Shown piece after piece: positions 7,962-15,316 of a DNA stretch of 51,574 nt (positions are counted from its first letter, which is position 1; each line of letters opens with the position of its first letter). The position numbers were made by a program, and so were the translations under genes. The DNA is from Coriobacteriia bacterium (GTDB lineage: Bacteria; Actinomycetota; Coriobacteriia; Coriobacteriales; Atopobiaceae): NCBI GenBank assembly GCA_030530145.1, contig JAUMVN010000017.1:1-51574 (forward strand). Direction: 5' to 3'. The notes beneath the pieces were generated by a model. That model saw nothing but the letters and a program-made list of their open reading frames with translations. It was not told where the DNA came from and made no database searches.

Positions 7962-8774
7962 ATGGCCGAGCCCTCCGCTGAGCCTGTAATCGCGTTCTTC
8001 GACGTAGACGGCACGCTGACGTATCGCGACCCCGTGACCGGGCCGACCGACGTGCCGACCGCGCGCGTCCGCGAGGCTATCTGCCGCTTCGTCGAGGCGG
8101 GCAACGTCGCCGTGGTCTGCACCGGGCGGAGCGTCCTGGGCATCCAGAACCTCATGGCGTCGTGCCCCTTTGCCGGTGCCGTCACGCTGGACGGCACGCA
8201 CGTGGTGTGCGGCGGGAAGGTCGTCTACGACCGCGTAATCGCGCCCGACGTGTTTGCGGAGACCGTCGCCGAGATGCGTCGCATCGGCATGGAGGCGCTG
8301 GTAGAAGGCACGTCCGGCTGCGCGACCGTGCTGAGCGAGGCGAATCCTAACCCCGAGTTCCGCCGCGTGATGTCCCACATGGAGACGCTCGAGGCGTACG
8401 CGGCGCGCGGCGGCCGCATGGAGTTCGGAAAGATCGACTTTACCGACGAGAGCCTCGCGGCATGCCGGGCAAGCGAGTACCTCATGGCGACGTACGACTA
8501 CCTGAACGTCGGCGATGGCTACCATGAGCTGGCCATTCCCGGCACGAGCAAGGGCGTGGGCGCGCGGGCGTTCATCGATGCGCTGCCCTTTTCTCCGTCG
8601 CGCTTCTTCGCGTTCGGCGACTCGGAGAACGACCTCGCCATTCTCGACGCGGCCGACGTCGCGGTCGTCATGGGCAACGCGTCCGACAGGGTCAAGGAGC
8701 ATGCCGACTTCATCGCCGACCACGTGGCCCAAGACGGCGTGGCCACGGCCTTGGAGAGCCTTGGCCTGATTTAG
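7962..8774 (+). CDS. HAD-superfamily (Cof-type) hydrolase
   Basis: This 270-residue cytoplasmic phosphatase has motif I FFDVDGTLT near residue 12, motif II around CTGRS, the conserved lysine in TSKGVGARAF and motif IV GDSENDLAIL near 220. These place it in the Cof-like IIB subfamily, which dephosphorylates small phosphorylated metabolites, often sugar phosphates or flavin precursors. The start ATG 7962 has GAGGAG upstream. It stands alone between the GH3 operon terminator and the convergent engB. The substrate cannot be told from sequence. Confidence 0.9.
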   Translation: MAEPSAEPVIAFFDVDGTLTYRDPVTGPTDVPTARVREAICRFVEAGNVAVVCTGRSVLGIQNLMASCPFAGAVTLDGTHVVCGGKVVYDRVIAPDVFAETVAEMRRIGMEALVEGTSGCATVLSEANPNPEFRRVMSHMETLEAYAARGGRMEFGKIDFTDESLAACRASEYLMATYDYLNVGDGYHELAIPGTSKGVGARAFIDALPFSPSRFFAFGDSENDLAILDAADVAVVMGNASDRVKEHADFIADHVAQDGVATALESLGLI

Positions 8775-8827
8775 CTTGTCTGGCTGCGGTTTCTTGCTAT
8801 CGGAACGGCTTCGCTAGGGCTTCTTGC

Positions 8828-9415
8828 CTAGAGACACGCCTCGGCGATGCGGCGCTTGAGCTCGTCGATCCCCTGGCCGGTGGCCGAGCTCGTGATGACC
8901 ATCTGCTCGCGCGGCACGTTGAGCTGCTTGGAAAGAAGCGCCGCCTGCTGGTTCTGCTTGCTGCGGCCGATCTTGTCCGCCTTGGTGAGCGCGACGATGT
9001 AGGGGAGCTCGGCCTCCTGGAGGAAACCGATCATCTGCTGGTCGAGCTTCTGCGCCTCGTGGCGGATGTCTACGAGCGAGATGACCAGGTTGAAGCTGCG
9101 CTCCTGCTCGAAGTAACCGGAGATTAGGTTCGCCCAGCGCTCCTTCTCGGCCTTGGAGACCTTGGCGAAGCCGTAGCCGGGCAGGTCGACGAAGGTGATG
9201 CCGTCGACGTCGAAGAAGTTGATGTTGCAGGTCTTGCCCGGGGTCGAGGAAACCTTGACGAGGTTTTTCCGGCCGAAGAGCTTGTTGAGAAGGGAAGACT
9301 TGCCGACGTTGGAGCGGCCGGCGACGCTGACCTCCGGCTGCGTCGGCTCGGGGAGCTGGGCGATGGTGCCGTAGGACGCCTCGAAGCGGGCGAGCTGATA
9401 GTTGACGGAGGCCAT
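8828..9415 (-). CDS. engB: Ribosome-biogenesis GTPase EngB/YsxC
   Basis: This 195-residue TrmE-Era-like GTPase is needed for assembly of the large ribosomal subunit in bacteria where it has been tested. G1 is GRSNVGKSS (33-41), G3 is DLPGYG, G4 is TKAD and the last motif is SSATG. Length and order match the family. The start at 9415 is MASVNYQ. It stands alone, convergent with the HAD gene, and its upstream side holds the first large array of intergenic repeats. Confidence 0.96.
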   Translation of the reverse strand: MASVNYQLARFEASYGTIAQLPEPTQPEVSVAGRSNVGKSSLLNKLFGRKNLVKVSSTPGKTCNINFFDVDGITFVDLPGYGFAKVSKAEKERWANLISGYFEQERSFNLVISLVDIRHEAQKLDQQMIGFLQEAELPYIVALTKADKIGRSKQNQQAALLSKQLNVPREQMVITSSATGQGIDELKRRIAEACL

Positions 9416-9473
9416 GGGCTTCTTCCTTTCGCGAGTTTCAACCCGGCCATTTTACCAGCTCCCCACCCAACCG

Positions 9474-9712
9474 AGAGCTTTGGGGACGTTGCTTCCAGCT
9501 CTCGAATGAGAGCTTTGGGGACGTAGGTTGTAACTCTCAAATGAGGGGTTCTGGGACACAGGTTGAGAAGAGATCCCAGGCTGGCGGCCCGTTGACCAGA
9601 TCAAATCAATTCGCAACGTGTGTCCCCAAACCTCTCGAACGAGAGCTGGAACCAACGTCCCCAAATCAGTCAAATGAGAGCTGGAACCAACGTCCCCAAA
9701 GCTGTCACTGGG
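9474..9712. repeat. Inverted array of TTTGGGGACGTWGGTT repeats, array 1
   Basis: Units of about 36 nt with core TTTGGGGACGT, a GTT or CTT step and an AGCTCTCAAATGA tail lie head-to-tail at 9474-9509 and 9509-9545, with a degenerate unit after. From about 9612 the same unit runs in the opposite orientation three times (GAGAGCTGGAACCAACGTCC then CCAAA). The last copy reaches the end of the kinase gene at 9705. The same family occurs at 15221 and 18274. Confidence 0.85.
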
Positions 9713-11033
9713 CGGCGAGAAGGGCGTTGAGGTAGAAGACGCCGCCGCGGGCGCCCATGTGGAGGGAGCCGCCGTTGCGGCGCACGATGCACTCCATCGA
9801 CTTGGTGCCGAAGCCGTGGTTCATCCGGTCGCGCTTGGTCGTGAGCGGAAGCCCGTCCTTAAAGCGCGGCGTCTCGGCGCAGTAGTTCTCGATGCTCACG
9901 GCCACCATGGCGCCGCGCCGCTCGACGTTGAGCGTGATCGACCTGCGCTCCGGGTCGCCGACCTTTCGCGTGGCCTCGATGGCGTTGTCGAGCGCGTTGC
10001 CGAACAGCGAGTAGATGTCCGACGGCGTCATGAAATCGAGCGCGGACCCGTCGGCGATGCACGAGAGCACGATGCCCTCGTTCGAGCAGGCGAGGCTCTT
10101 CTCGGTCAGGATGGTGTCGAGGGCCTCGTTGCCGGTCTGGACCACCGAGTCGTAGACGTTGACCTCGTGGGCGATGTCGGCGAGCACGTCCTTATCCACA
10201 ACCTCGCCCTTATCGGCAAGATGCCGGATTTGATGGCGGATATCGTGACATTTGATATTGATGGCCTCGATGTTCTCGCGGCTCAGGCGATATTGCCGGT
10301 CGCGCTCGGCCAGCAGCCGCTCGGTCTCGGCCTTCTCCTCGCTCATCCGCCGGGCATAAAGGATCTCGTACTCGGCAAAGAGCACGAACGCGCAGATCAT
10401 GGCGTGCACGAAGCGGATGAGCACCAAGGTTGTGAACTTGATGCTCTCCCACACGAGGCTCTTTATGAGCAGGTCGAACCCGATGATCACGAACGCGACG
10501 ATAAGGAACATCGCGAGCATGGACCGGTCCTCCACCACCGTGAGCCCATTGCGGTCGATCTGTCGAATAAGCACCAGGTAGCCGATGGCATACACGGCCG
10601 AGAAGACCGCAACCGCCACAATGGTCGCGAGCGGCTCCTCCAAAGAGCCGCTCGCCCGGTGAGAAATCAGGAGCGTCGCCGTGACCTCCAGGCCGCTCGC
10701 GAGGTTCTGCAGCGTGTAGCCTGCCGTCGCGCAGAAGAGCGCCTGCCACGGGCCTGTGTCGTAGACGAACATGAGCAGCGCGACGTAGGCACCCATGAGC
10801 ACGCAGAACACGACGAAGCTTTGCCCCACATCGAGCCCGCGCACGAGGCCGCACGCGACCGGCGCCACGCAGGCGGCTCCGAGCACGCAAATACCGATGA
10901 CCCCGCGCATTAACGAGTCGTCGCGATGGGGGAGCCGGTGTCCGAGCAGCATGATCGCGACCGTGAGCGAGCCCACGATCTGCACAGCCCAGCGGGCGGA
11001 GAGAAGACCGGCCCCCACGGCGGTGATGTTCAC
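9705..11033 (-). CDS. GHKL-family sensor histidine kinase, system 2
   Basis: This 442-residue membrane kinase is paralogous to the one at 1915. About six hydrophobic helices fill residues 1-215. The probable phospho-histidine is H263 in IKCHDIRHQ, the N box is NALDNAIEA and the G box NHGFGTKS. The start is GTG 11033, overlapping the regulator's stop (GTGA), with GGGAGG upstream inside the regulator gene. A much longer reading of this frame toward 11891 is just the regulator gene read out of frame. The final codons lie next to the repeat array. The signal is unknown; context suggests control of cell-surface glycosidase or lipoprotein genes. Confidence 0.9.
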   Translation of the reverse strand: MNITAVGAGLLSARWAVQIVGSLTVAIMLLGHRLPHRDDSLMRGVIGICVLGAACVAPVACGLVRGLDVGQSFVVFCVLMGAYVALLMFVYDTGPWQALFCATAGYTLQNLASGLEVTATLLISHRASGSLEEPLATIVAVAVFSAVYAIGYLVLIRQIDRNGLTVVEDRSMLAMFLIVAFVIIGFDLLIKSLVWESIKFTTLVLIRFVHAMICAFVLFAEYEILYARRMSEEKAETERLLAERDRQYRLSRENIEAINIKCHDIRHQIRHLADKGEVVDKDVLADIAHEVNVYDSVVQTGNEALDTILTEKSLACSNEGIVLSCIADGSALDFMTPSDIYSLFGNALDNAIEATRKVGDPERRSITLNVERRGAMVAVSIENYCAETPRFKDGLPLTTKRDRMNHGFGTKSMECIVRRNGGSLHMGARGGVFYLNALLAAQ

Positions 11034-11740
11034 CTGCGGCCTCCCAGGTAGTCGGTGACCCTCTCGGTCACGGCGCGCTTGTGCGTGCGCGAGATGCGCA
11101 GCACCTCGCCGTTGGCCATCTGCATCTCTTGGCTGCGCATGACCTGGATATGGTCCATGTTCGCCAGGCAGCTCTTCGAGATGCGCACCATCGGCGCGTC
11201 GGCGAGCTCCTCCTCGATCTGCACGAGCGACCCGCGGGCGCTCAGCGGCTCCTCGCCCTCCAGGTGGTAGGTCAGCCGGTGCTTCATGACCTCGATGCAG
11301 ACGACCTGCCGCAACGGAACTACGCGCACGCCGTCCTCGGTGGGGATGGTGAGCGTGCGGCCGGCGTTCTTCTCGACGGCGCGCAGCGCGCGGTCGAGCG
11401 AGAGCTGGAGATTGCCGTACGTCACGGGCTTGACGATGAAGCCGGTGGCCCCGACCTCGTATCCCTTCACGGCGTACTTGGCCAGATTGGTTACGAAGAT
11501 GATGGGAATCTCCTCGTCGTACGTGCGCAGGAGCGCCGCAGCCTCCATGCCGTTGATGCCCGGCATCTGAATGTCGAGCAGGCAAAGGTCGTAGCGGCCC
11601 TTGTCTGAGAGCATCTCCATGGCGGAGCTGTGCCACGTGACCTTGAACTCGGTCTGGTGCGCGTGCCCATAGCGGGCAAGAAGGTCGGTCAGGCGCTTGG
11701 CCTCGGCCGTCTCGTCCTCGACGATGAGCGTCTTGTACAT
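11030..11740 (-). CDS. LytTR-family response regulator, system 2
   Basis: This 236-residue protein has a receiver domain with D56 in LLDIQMPG and KPVT, and a LytTR DNA-binding domain from about residue 130 (MVRISKSCLANMDHI to YLGGRR). The start is ATG 11740 (MYKTLIVEDE), the usual receiver N-terminus, with a purine-rich site AAGGAAG upstream; a longer frame to 11899 has no support. It overlaps the kinase start and is divergent from the lipoprotein at 12044. Two copies of CAACTCGTGCCG lie upstream at 11782 and 11897, as in system 1. Confidence 0.92.
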   Translation of the reverse strand: MYKTLIVEDETAEAKRLTDLLARYGHAHQTEFKVTWHSSAMEMLSDKGRYDLCLLDIQMPGINGMEAAALLRTYDEEIPIIFVTNLAKYAVKGYEVGATGFIVKPVTYGNLQLSLDRALRAVEKNAGRTLTIPTEDGVRVVPLRQVVCIEVMKHRLTYHLEGEEPLSARGSLVQIEEELADAPMVRISKSCLANMDHIQVMRSQEMQMANGEVLRISRTHKRAVTERVTDYLGGRR

Positions 11741-12043
11741 GTTCGGTTCTTCCTTCCCTGCGGCGCGCGCGGCAAGAAGTGCAACTCGTGCCGTTTTCCC
11801 TGCACAACAGGTTACCGTCTGGGCCGCCCAAGGTCCCTCGGCGCCGCTCATCGGCGCGTTTTGCCGCTCGCCGAGGCCGCTCGCGGGGCATGCCGGCAAC
11901 TCGTGCCGGCCGTGCGATTCTTCATGACAAATGTAAAGCGCCCGTTAAGGTGGGCTTTAAGTTGACCTTAGGAAACAGCCCCTCGTGGGCAAGGGGAACC
12001 CGTGTGACCTGCGGCGGGTTCAAGGGAAGAAAAGAGGAACCAC
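11741..12043. other. Divergent intergenic region between LytTR regulator 2 and lipoprotein
   Basis: There is no gene here. It contains two CAACTCGTGCCG motifs (11782 and 11897), CTCGCC/CTCGCG half-sites just upstream of the second one, one GGCAAGAAG 9-mer at 11771 and an AT-richer stretch at 11920-11975 where promoters for the lipoprotein are likely (TTGACC at about 11962). No perfect 21-bp direct repeat like that at 4046 is seen. Confidence 0.5.
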
Positions 12044-12526
12044 ATGAAGAAGCAGTTCATCGTCGGCATGGCGCTCGTGGCGGCTGTAGCGATGCCGCTC
12101 GTCGGATGCGGCGGCTCGGGCTCGTCGACCTCCAGCACCACGAGCTCGACCACGACTTCGGGCAGCAGCTCCAGCTCCTCCAGCTCGAGCTCCGACTTCG
12201 ACGCCAACGCGTTCTACGCTGGCCAGTGGCGCGGTTCGGTCGAGATGACCGGCCAGACCGTCTACGGCACCGCCGGCGGCTTCGAGCAGATGCTCGACGT
12301 CAACCTGGCTGAGGACGGCACCTGCGAGGTCGTGCCGCTGGAGGCCCATGCCGACCTTCTCACCGACACCGGCACCTGGGAGGGCACGTCCGACGAGCTC
12401 ACCTTGCACCTGCTGGACGCCGGCGACATCACGCTGACCGTGACGAGCAAGTCGACCCTCGAGGGCGACGCCCACGCGTTCGAGATCGCCGACTTCGACA
12501 CCATCCAGTTCGACTTCTACGGCTAA
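12044..12526 (+). CDS. Small lipoprotein with Ser/Thr linker
   Basis: This 160-residue secreted protein has a lipobox (PLVGC, lipidated Cys22) after a basic and hydrophobic signal. Residues 23-50 are almost only Gly, Ser and Thr, a flexible tether. The remaining 110 residues form an acidic beta-rich domain (WRGSVEMTGQ, GTWEGTSDELTLHL) that looks like a small lipocalin-like or DUF-type sandwich; I do not recognise the family. The start ATG 12044 has GAGGAA upstream. It lies between the LytTR pair and a Tat-lipoprotein GH3, so it is probably an extracellular accessory protein of unknown function. Confidence 0.85.
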   Translation: MKKQFIVGMALVAAVAMPLVGCGGSGSSTSSTTSSTTTSGSSSSSSSSSSDFDANAFYAGQWRGSVEMTGQTVYGTAGGFEQMLDVNLAEDGTCEVVPLEAHADLLTDTGTWEGTSDELTLHLLDAGDITLTVTSKSTLEGDAHAFEIADFDTIQFDFYG

Positions 12527-12632
12527 GGGCGCGCGGCTTATGGCCGCATGACCAGGGCAGAATTGCCTGCCTGAACGGCGCGGCATTTCTCGCCTGGCCG
12601 ACATCCTGCATCAAAACCTATACGGAAGAGAG

Positions 12633-12660
12633 GGGCGCCGCCCGTTGCGGCGGCGCCCTT
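12633..12660 (+). terminator. Probable terminator after the lipoprotein gene
   Basis: The hairpin GGGCGCCGCC / GGCGGCGCCC with a six-base loop is followed by only two T residues, so it is weak as an intrinsic terminator. It sits between the lipoprotein and the GH3 gene at 12693. Confidence 0.5.
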
Positions 12661-12692
12661 AGGGAAGCACGTGTATTGAACGGAGAAACACC

Positions 12693-15140
12693 ATGAGCAT
12701 GAGCAACATCTCTCGCCGCGGCTTCATCGCCGGCTCTGCGCTCTCTGCAGGGCTGCTGGGCCTCGCCGGCTGCAGCACGAGCGGCGGCTCCGCCTCCGAT
12801 CCCCTCGCCGCCCCCGCGGCCGATAAGTACCCGATCGATCCTGACGGCTCCGACGTCAAGGCCAAGTACGCCTCCGAGGAGGTCCGCGACGGCTGGACCA
12901 AGTACACGAACGAGGACGGGGGAGCGACCCTGGGCGTCATGGACACGTCCAAGATCATCCAGGTCGACGGCTATGCGTTCAAGGACCTCGACGGCGACGG
13001 CAAGCTCTCCCTGTGGGAGGACTGGCGTCAGTCCGTCGACGACCGCGCCGCTGCGCTGGCGGAGGCTATGAGCGCGGAGGACTTGTTCCCCCTGCTGTGG
13101 GCGGGTGGCACTCAGTCCAGCTCGACGACCACCGACACCTCTGCCATGGATTATATCGAGCAGGGTTCTCGCTCAGGCGTTTCTCGCCTTCAGTCTTCGA
13201 TCGATTCTTATGCGACCGATATCGAGTGGATTAACCGCGTTCAGGAGACTTGCGAGAAGGACTCCTACGGCATTCCGTATCTTAACTACTCCGATCCTTA
13301 TGTTCTCTTCGGTGTTCCCTCCAGTGTTTCTCTCTCCACTGTTATGGACAAGGACCTTTGGCGCCAGGCAGGCATGTGGCAGGCCCGCGCTTGGCGTGCC
13401 ACGGGCGTGCGCTGCGACCTCGGACCTCAGGTAGATGTCTATTCCAATCCCATTGGCACTCGTCTTTCCGGCTCTGTCTCCGAAGATCCGGCTCTCAACC
13501 GCGACTTCGCGGCGGCGTTTGGCGGCGGCATGCAGTCTACCTGGGGTGATGATGAGGCAACAGATGATCAAGGCTGGGGTGACGAATCCTGTGCCGTCAT
13601 GCTCAAGCACTTTGTCGGCGAAGGCTCCAATGAGGGCGGTCGAGACGATCACTCCGATTCCGGCAAGTGGAATGTTTTCCCCGGCTCCAACTTCGATGCC
13701 CACCTGGTTCCGTTCCTTGATGGTGGCATGCACCTTGATTCTAAGACCGAGCAGATGGCCGCGGTCATGCCTTGCTATGGCATCGCTTATGATCCCAACG
13801 ACCCCGACGGTCTGGGCGAGCACGTCGGCTCTGCGTACTCCACGCACAACATCAGCATCCTGCGTAACGCGGGCTGGGACGGTATGATCTGCACCGACTG
13901 GATGATTCTTGACGGTATTCAGCACGGCATGAAGGACAAGACCGTTCCCGAGCGCTACGCCAAGCTCATGAACAACACCATCTCCCAGCATGGCGGCTCT
14001 TTCCAGCCTGATGTTGCCAAGGAAGCTTATGACCTCATGGTTAAGGAGAGCGATGAGGATACCGCTCTGGGAACCCTGCGCGAGAACGCCCGTCGCATCT
14101 TTAAGCTCATGATGACAGTCGATTTGTTCGAACAGCCCTATTCTGACCGTACCGTGGCAAAGCAGATTCTCGAGAATGAGAAGGCCGCTCAGTTCGGTGC
14201 CGATATCTCTGACAAGTGCGTCGTCATGCTCAAGAACGCCGGCATCATTTCTCAGAACTTCATGAAGGACAAGCCGAAGGTCTATATTCCTCAGAAGTAC
14301 ACCGCTGCTTCTAGCAGCCTTTTCGGCGGGGAGACTCCTGCGTCCATCGCTCCGGTTTTCGGTGCTGATCTCAAGAATGAGTACTGGGATGTTGTCACTG
14401 ATCACGTCAACGCATCCGATAATCCGCAGGAAAGCGACCTCACGCGTCTGACCGCTGAGGAACTTGCCGATGTCAAGTATGCGATCATCAAGGTCAACAA
14501 CCCTGCCGATGCCTACCAGGGCGTTGAGGGTGGCCCGAGCTTCATGACTGTCGTTATGGGCACCGAGCCCGAGCCCGGTCCCTATTGGAAGCCGATTTCT
14601 CTCCAGTACCGCCCGTTCACTGCCGACGGCAGCTATGTCCGTAAGGAGTCGCTCAACCCTGTCGACGAGTACGGCGAGTACGTCAACCGCTCCGTTTACG
14701 GCGCTTCCACGTACGCGACTAACGAGTCTGACCTCGACCTGGTTCTGGATGTTAAGTCTAAGCTTCCGGCCGATGCGAAGCTCATCCTGCTTGTCGACGC
14801 CGATCGCCCCATGTGCTTTGGAGAGATCGAGCCGTCCTGCGACGCGATTCTGCTCGCGTTCAACGGGGTCTCCGAGGAGGCCTACGCTCGAGTTGCTTCC
14901 GGCACCGTCGAGCCCTCCGGTCTTCTCTCCTTCCAGATGCCCAAGGACATGCAGACCGTGTTTGAGCAGCAGGAGGACGTCCCGCGCGACATGGATTGCT
15001 ACACCGACGCGGACGGCAACACCTACGACTTCTGCTTCGGCCTCAACTGGTCCGGCGTCATCGACGATGACCGCGTGAAGACCTACAAGGCTACCCCGCT
15101 GACCAAGCCGGAGACCTGCGAGGTCAAGGCCGACGCCTAA
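12693..15140 (+). CDS. GH3 beta-glucosidase-like Tat lipoprotein, conventional domain order
   Basis: This 815-residue exported hydrolase starts with SRRGFIAG (R8-R9) and a lipobox LAGC (Cys27), so it is probably a Tat-exported lipoprotein. The catalytic barrel comes first: KHFVGEG (K305-H306) and nucleophile D402 in CTDWM; the GH3 C-terminal sandwich follows from about residue 500 (CVVMLKNAG). A DLDGDGKLS stretch near 93-101 resembles a calcium-binding loop. It should act on beta-linked glucosides at the cell surface; the substrate is unknown. Codon use changes inside the gene: about 13140-14800 is clearly richer in T-ending codons than both ends (see findings). A terminator follows. Confidence 0.9.
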   Translation: MSMSNISRRGFIAGSALSAGLLGLAGCSTSGGSASDPLAAPAADKYPIDPDGSDVKAKYASEEVRDGWTKYTNEDGGATLGVMDTSKIIQVDGYAFKDLDGDGKLSLWEDWRQSVDDRAAALAEAMSAEDLFPLLWAGGTQSSSTTTDTSAMDYIEQGSRSGVSRLQSSIDSYATDIEWINRVQETCEKDSYGIPYLNYSDPYVLFGVPSSVSLSTVMDKDLWRQAGMWQARAWRATGVRCDLGPQVDVYSNPIGTRLSGSVSEDPALNRDFAAAFGGGMQSTWGDDEATDDQGWGDESCAVMLKHFVGEGSNEGGRDDHSDSGKWNVFPGSNFDAHLVPFLDGGMHLDSKTEQMAAVMPCYGIAYDPNDPDGLGEHVGSAYSTHNISILRNAGWDGMICTDWMILDGIQHGMKDKTVPERYAKLMNNTISQHGGSFQPDVAKEAYDLMVKESDEDTALGTLRENARRIFKLMMTVDLFEQPYSDRTVAKQILENEKAAQFGADISDKCVVMLKNAGIISQNFMKDKPKVYIPQKYTAASSSLFGGETPASIAPVFGADLKNEYWDVVTDHVNASDNPQESDLTRLTAEELADVKYAIIKVNNPADAYQGVEGGPSFMTVVMGTEPEPGPYWKPISLQYRPFTADGSYVRKESLNPVDEYGEYVNRSVYGASTYATNESDLDLVLDVKSKLPADAKLILLVDADRPMCFGEIEPSCDAILLAFNGVSEEAYARVASGTVEPSGLLSFQMPKDMQTVFEQQEDVPRDMDCYTDADGNTYDFCFGLNWSGVIDDDRVKTYKATPLTKPETCEVKADA

Positions 15141-15158
15141 TCGCCAACCCCTCCCAAA

Positions 15159-15207
15159 GCCCCGCGGGTCGCCCCTCCTCTTCCCTCGCGACCCGCGGGG
15201 CCCTCTT
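15159..15207 (+). terminator. Terminator of the second GH3 gene
   Basis: A long stem, GCCCCGCGGGTCGC paired with GCGACCCGCGGGGC around a 14-15 nt loop, is followed by CCTCTTTA. It lies 18 nt after the GH3 stop. Confidence 0.8.
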
Positions 15208-15220
15208 TACCGCCTCGAAT

Positions 15221-15290
15221 GACGAGTTTGGGGACGTAGGTTCCAGCTCTCAAATGACGACTTTAACCAACGTCCCCAAATCGGTCATCG
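15221..15290. repeat. TTTGGGGACGTAGGTT repeat pair, array 2
   Basis: One unit in plus orientation (about 15228-15257, TTTGGGGACGTAGGTTCCAG then CTCTCAAATGA) is followed by one inverted unit (about 15258-15287, ending AACGTCCCCAAATCGGTCA). It separates the GH3 genes ending at 15140 and starting at 15317. Confidence 0.85.
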
Positions 15291-15316
15291 AGGCCTGCGC
15301 CAGAAAGGACGCCTCT

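Noticed and set aside
9705-11891. 728-residue fused regulator-kinase protein
   Set aside because: The first half is the regulator gene read in the wrong frame; the kinase starts at GTG 11033 with a good ribosome site.
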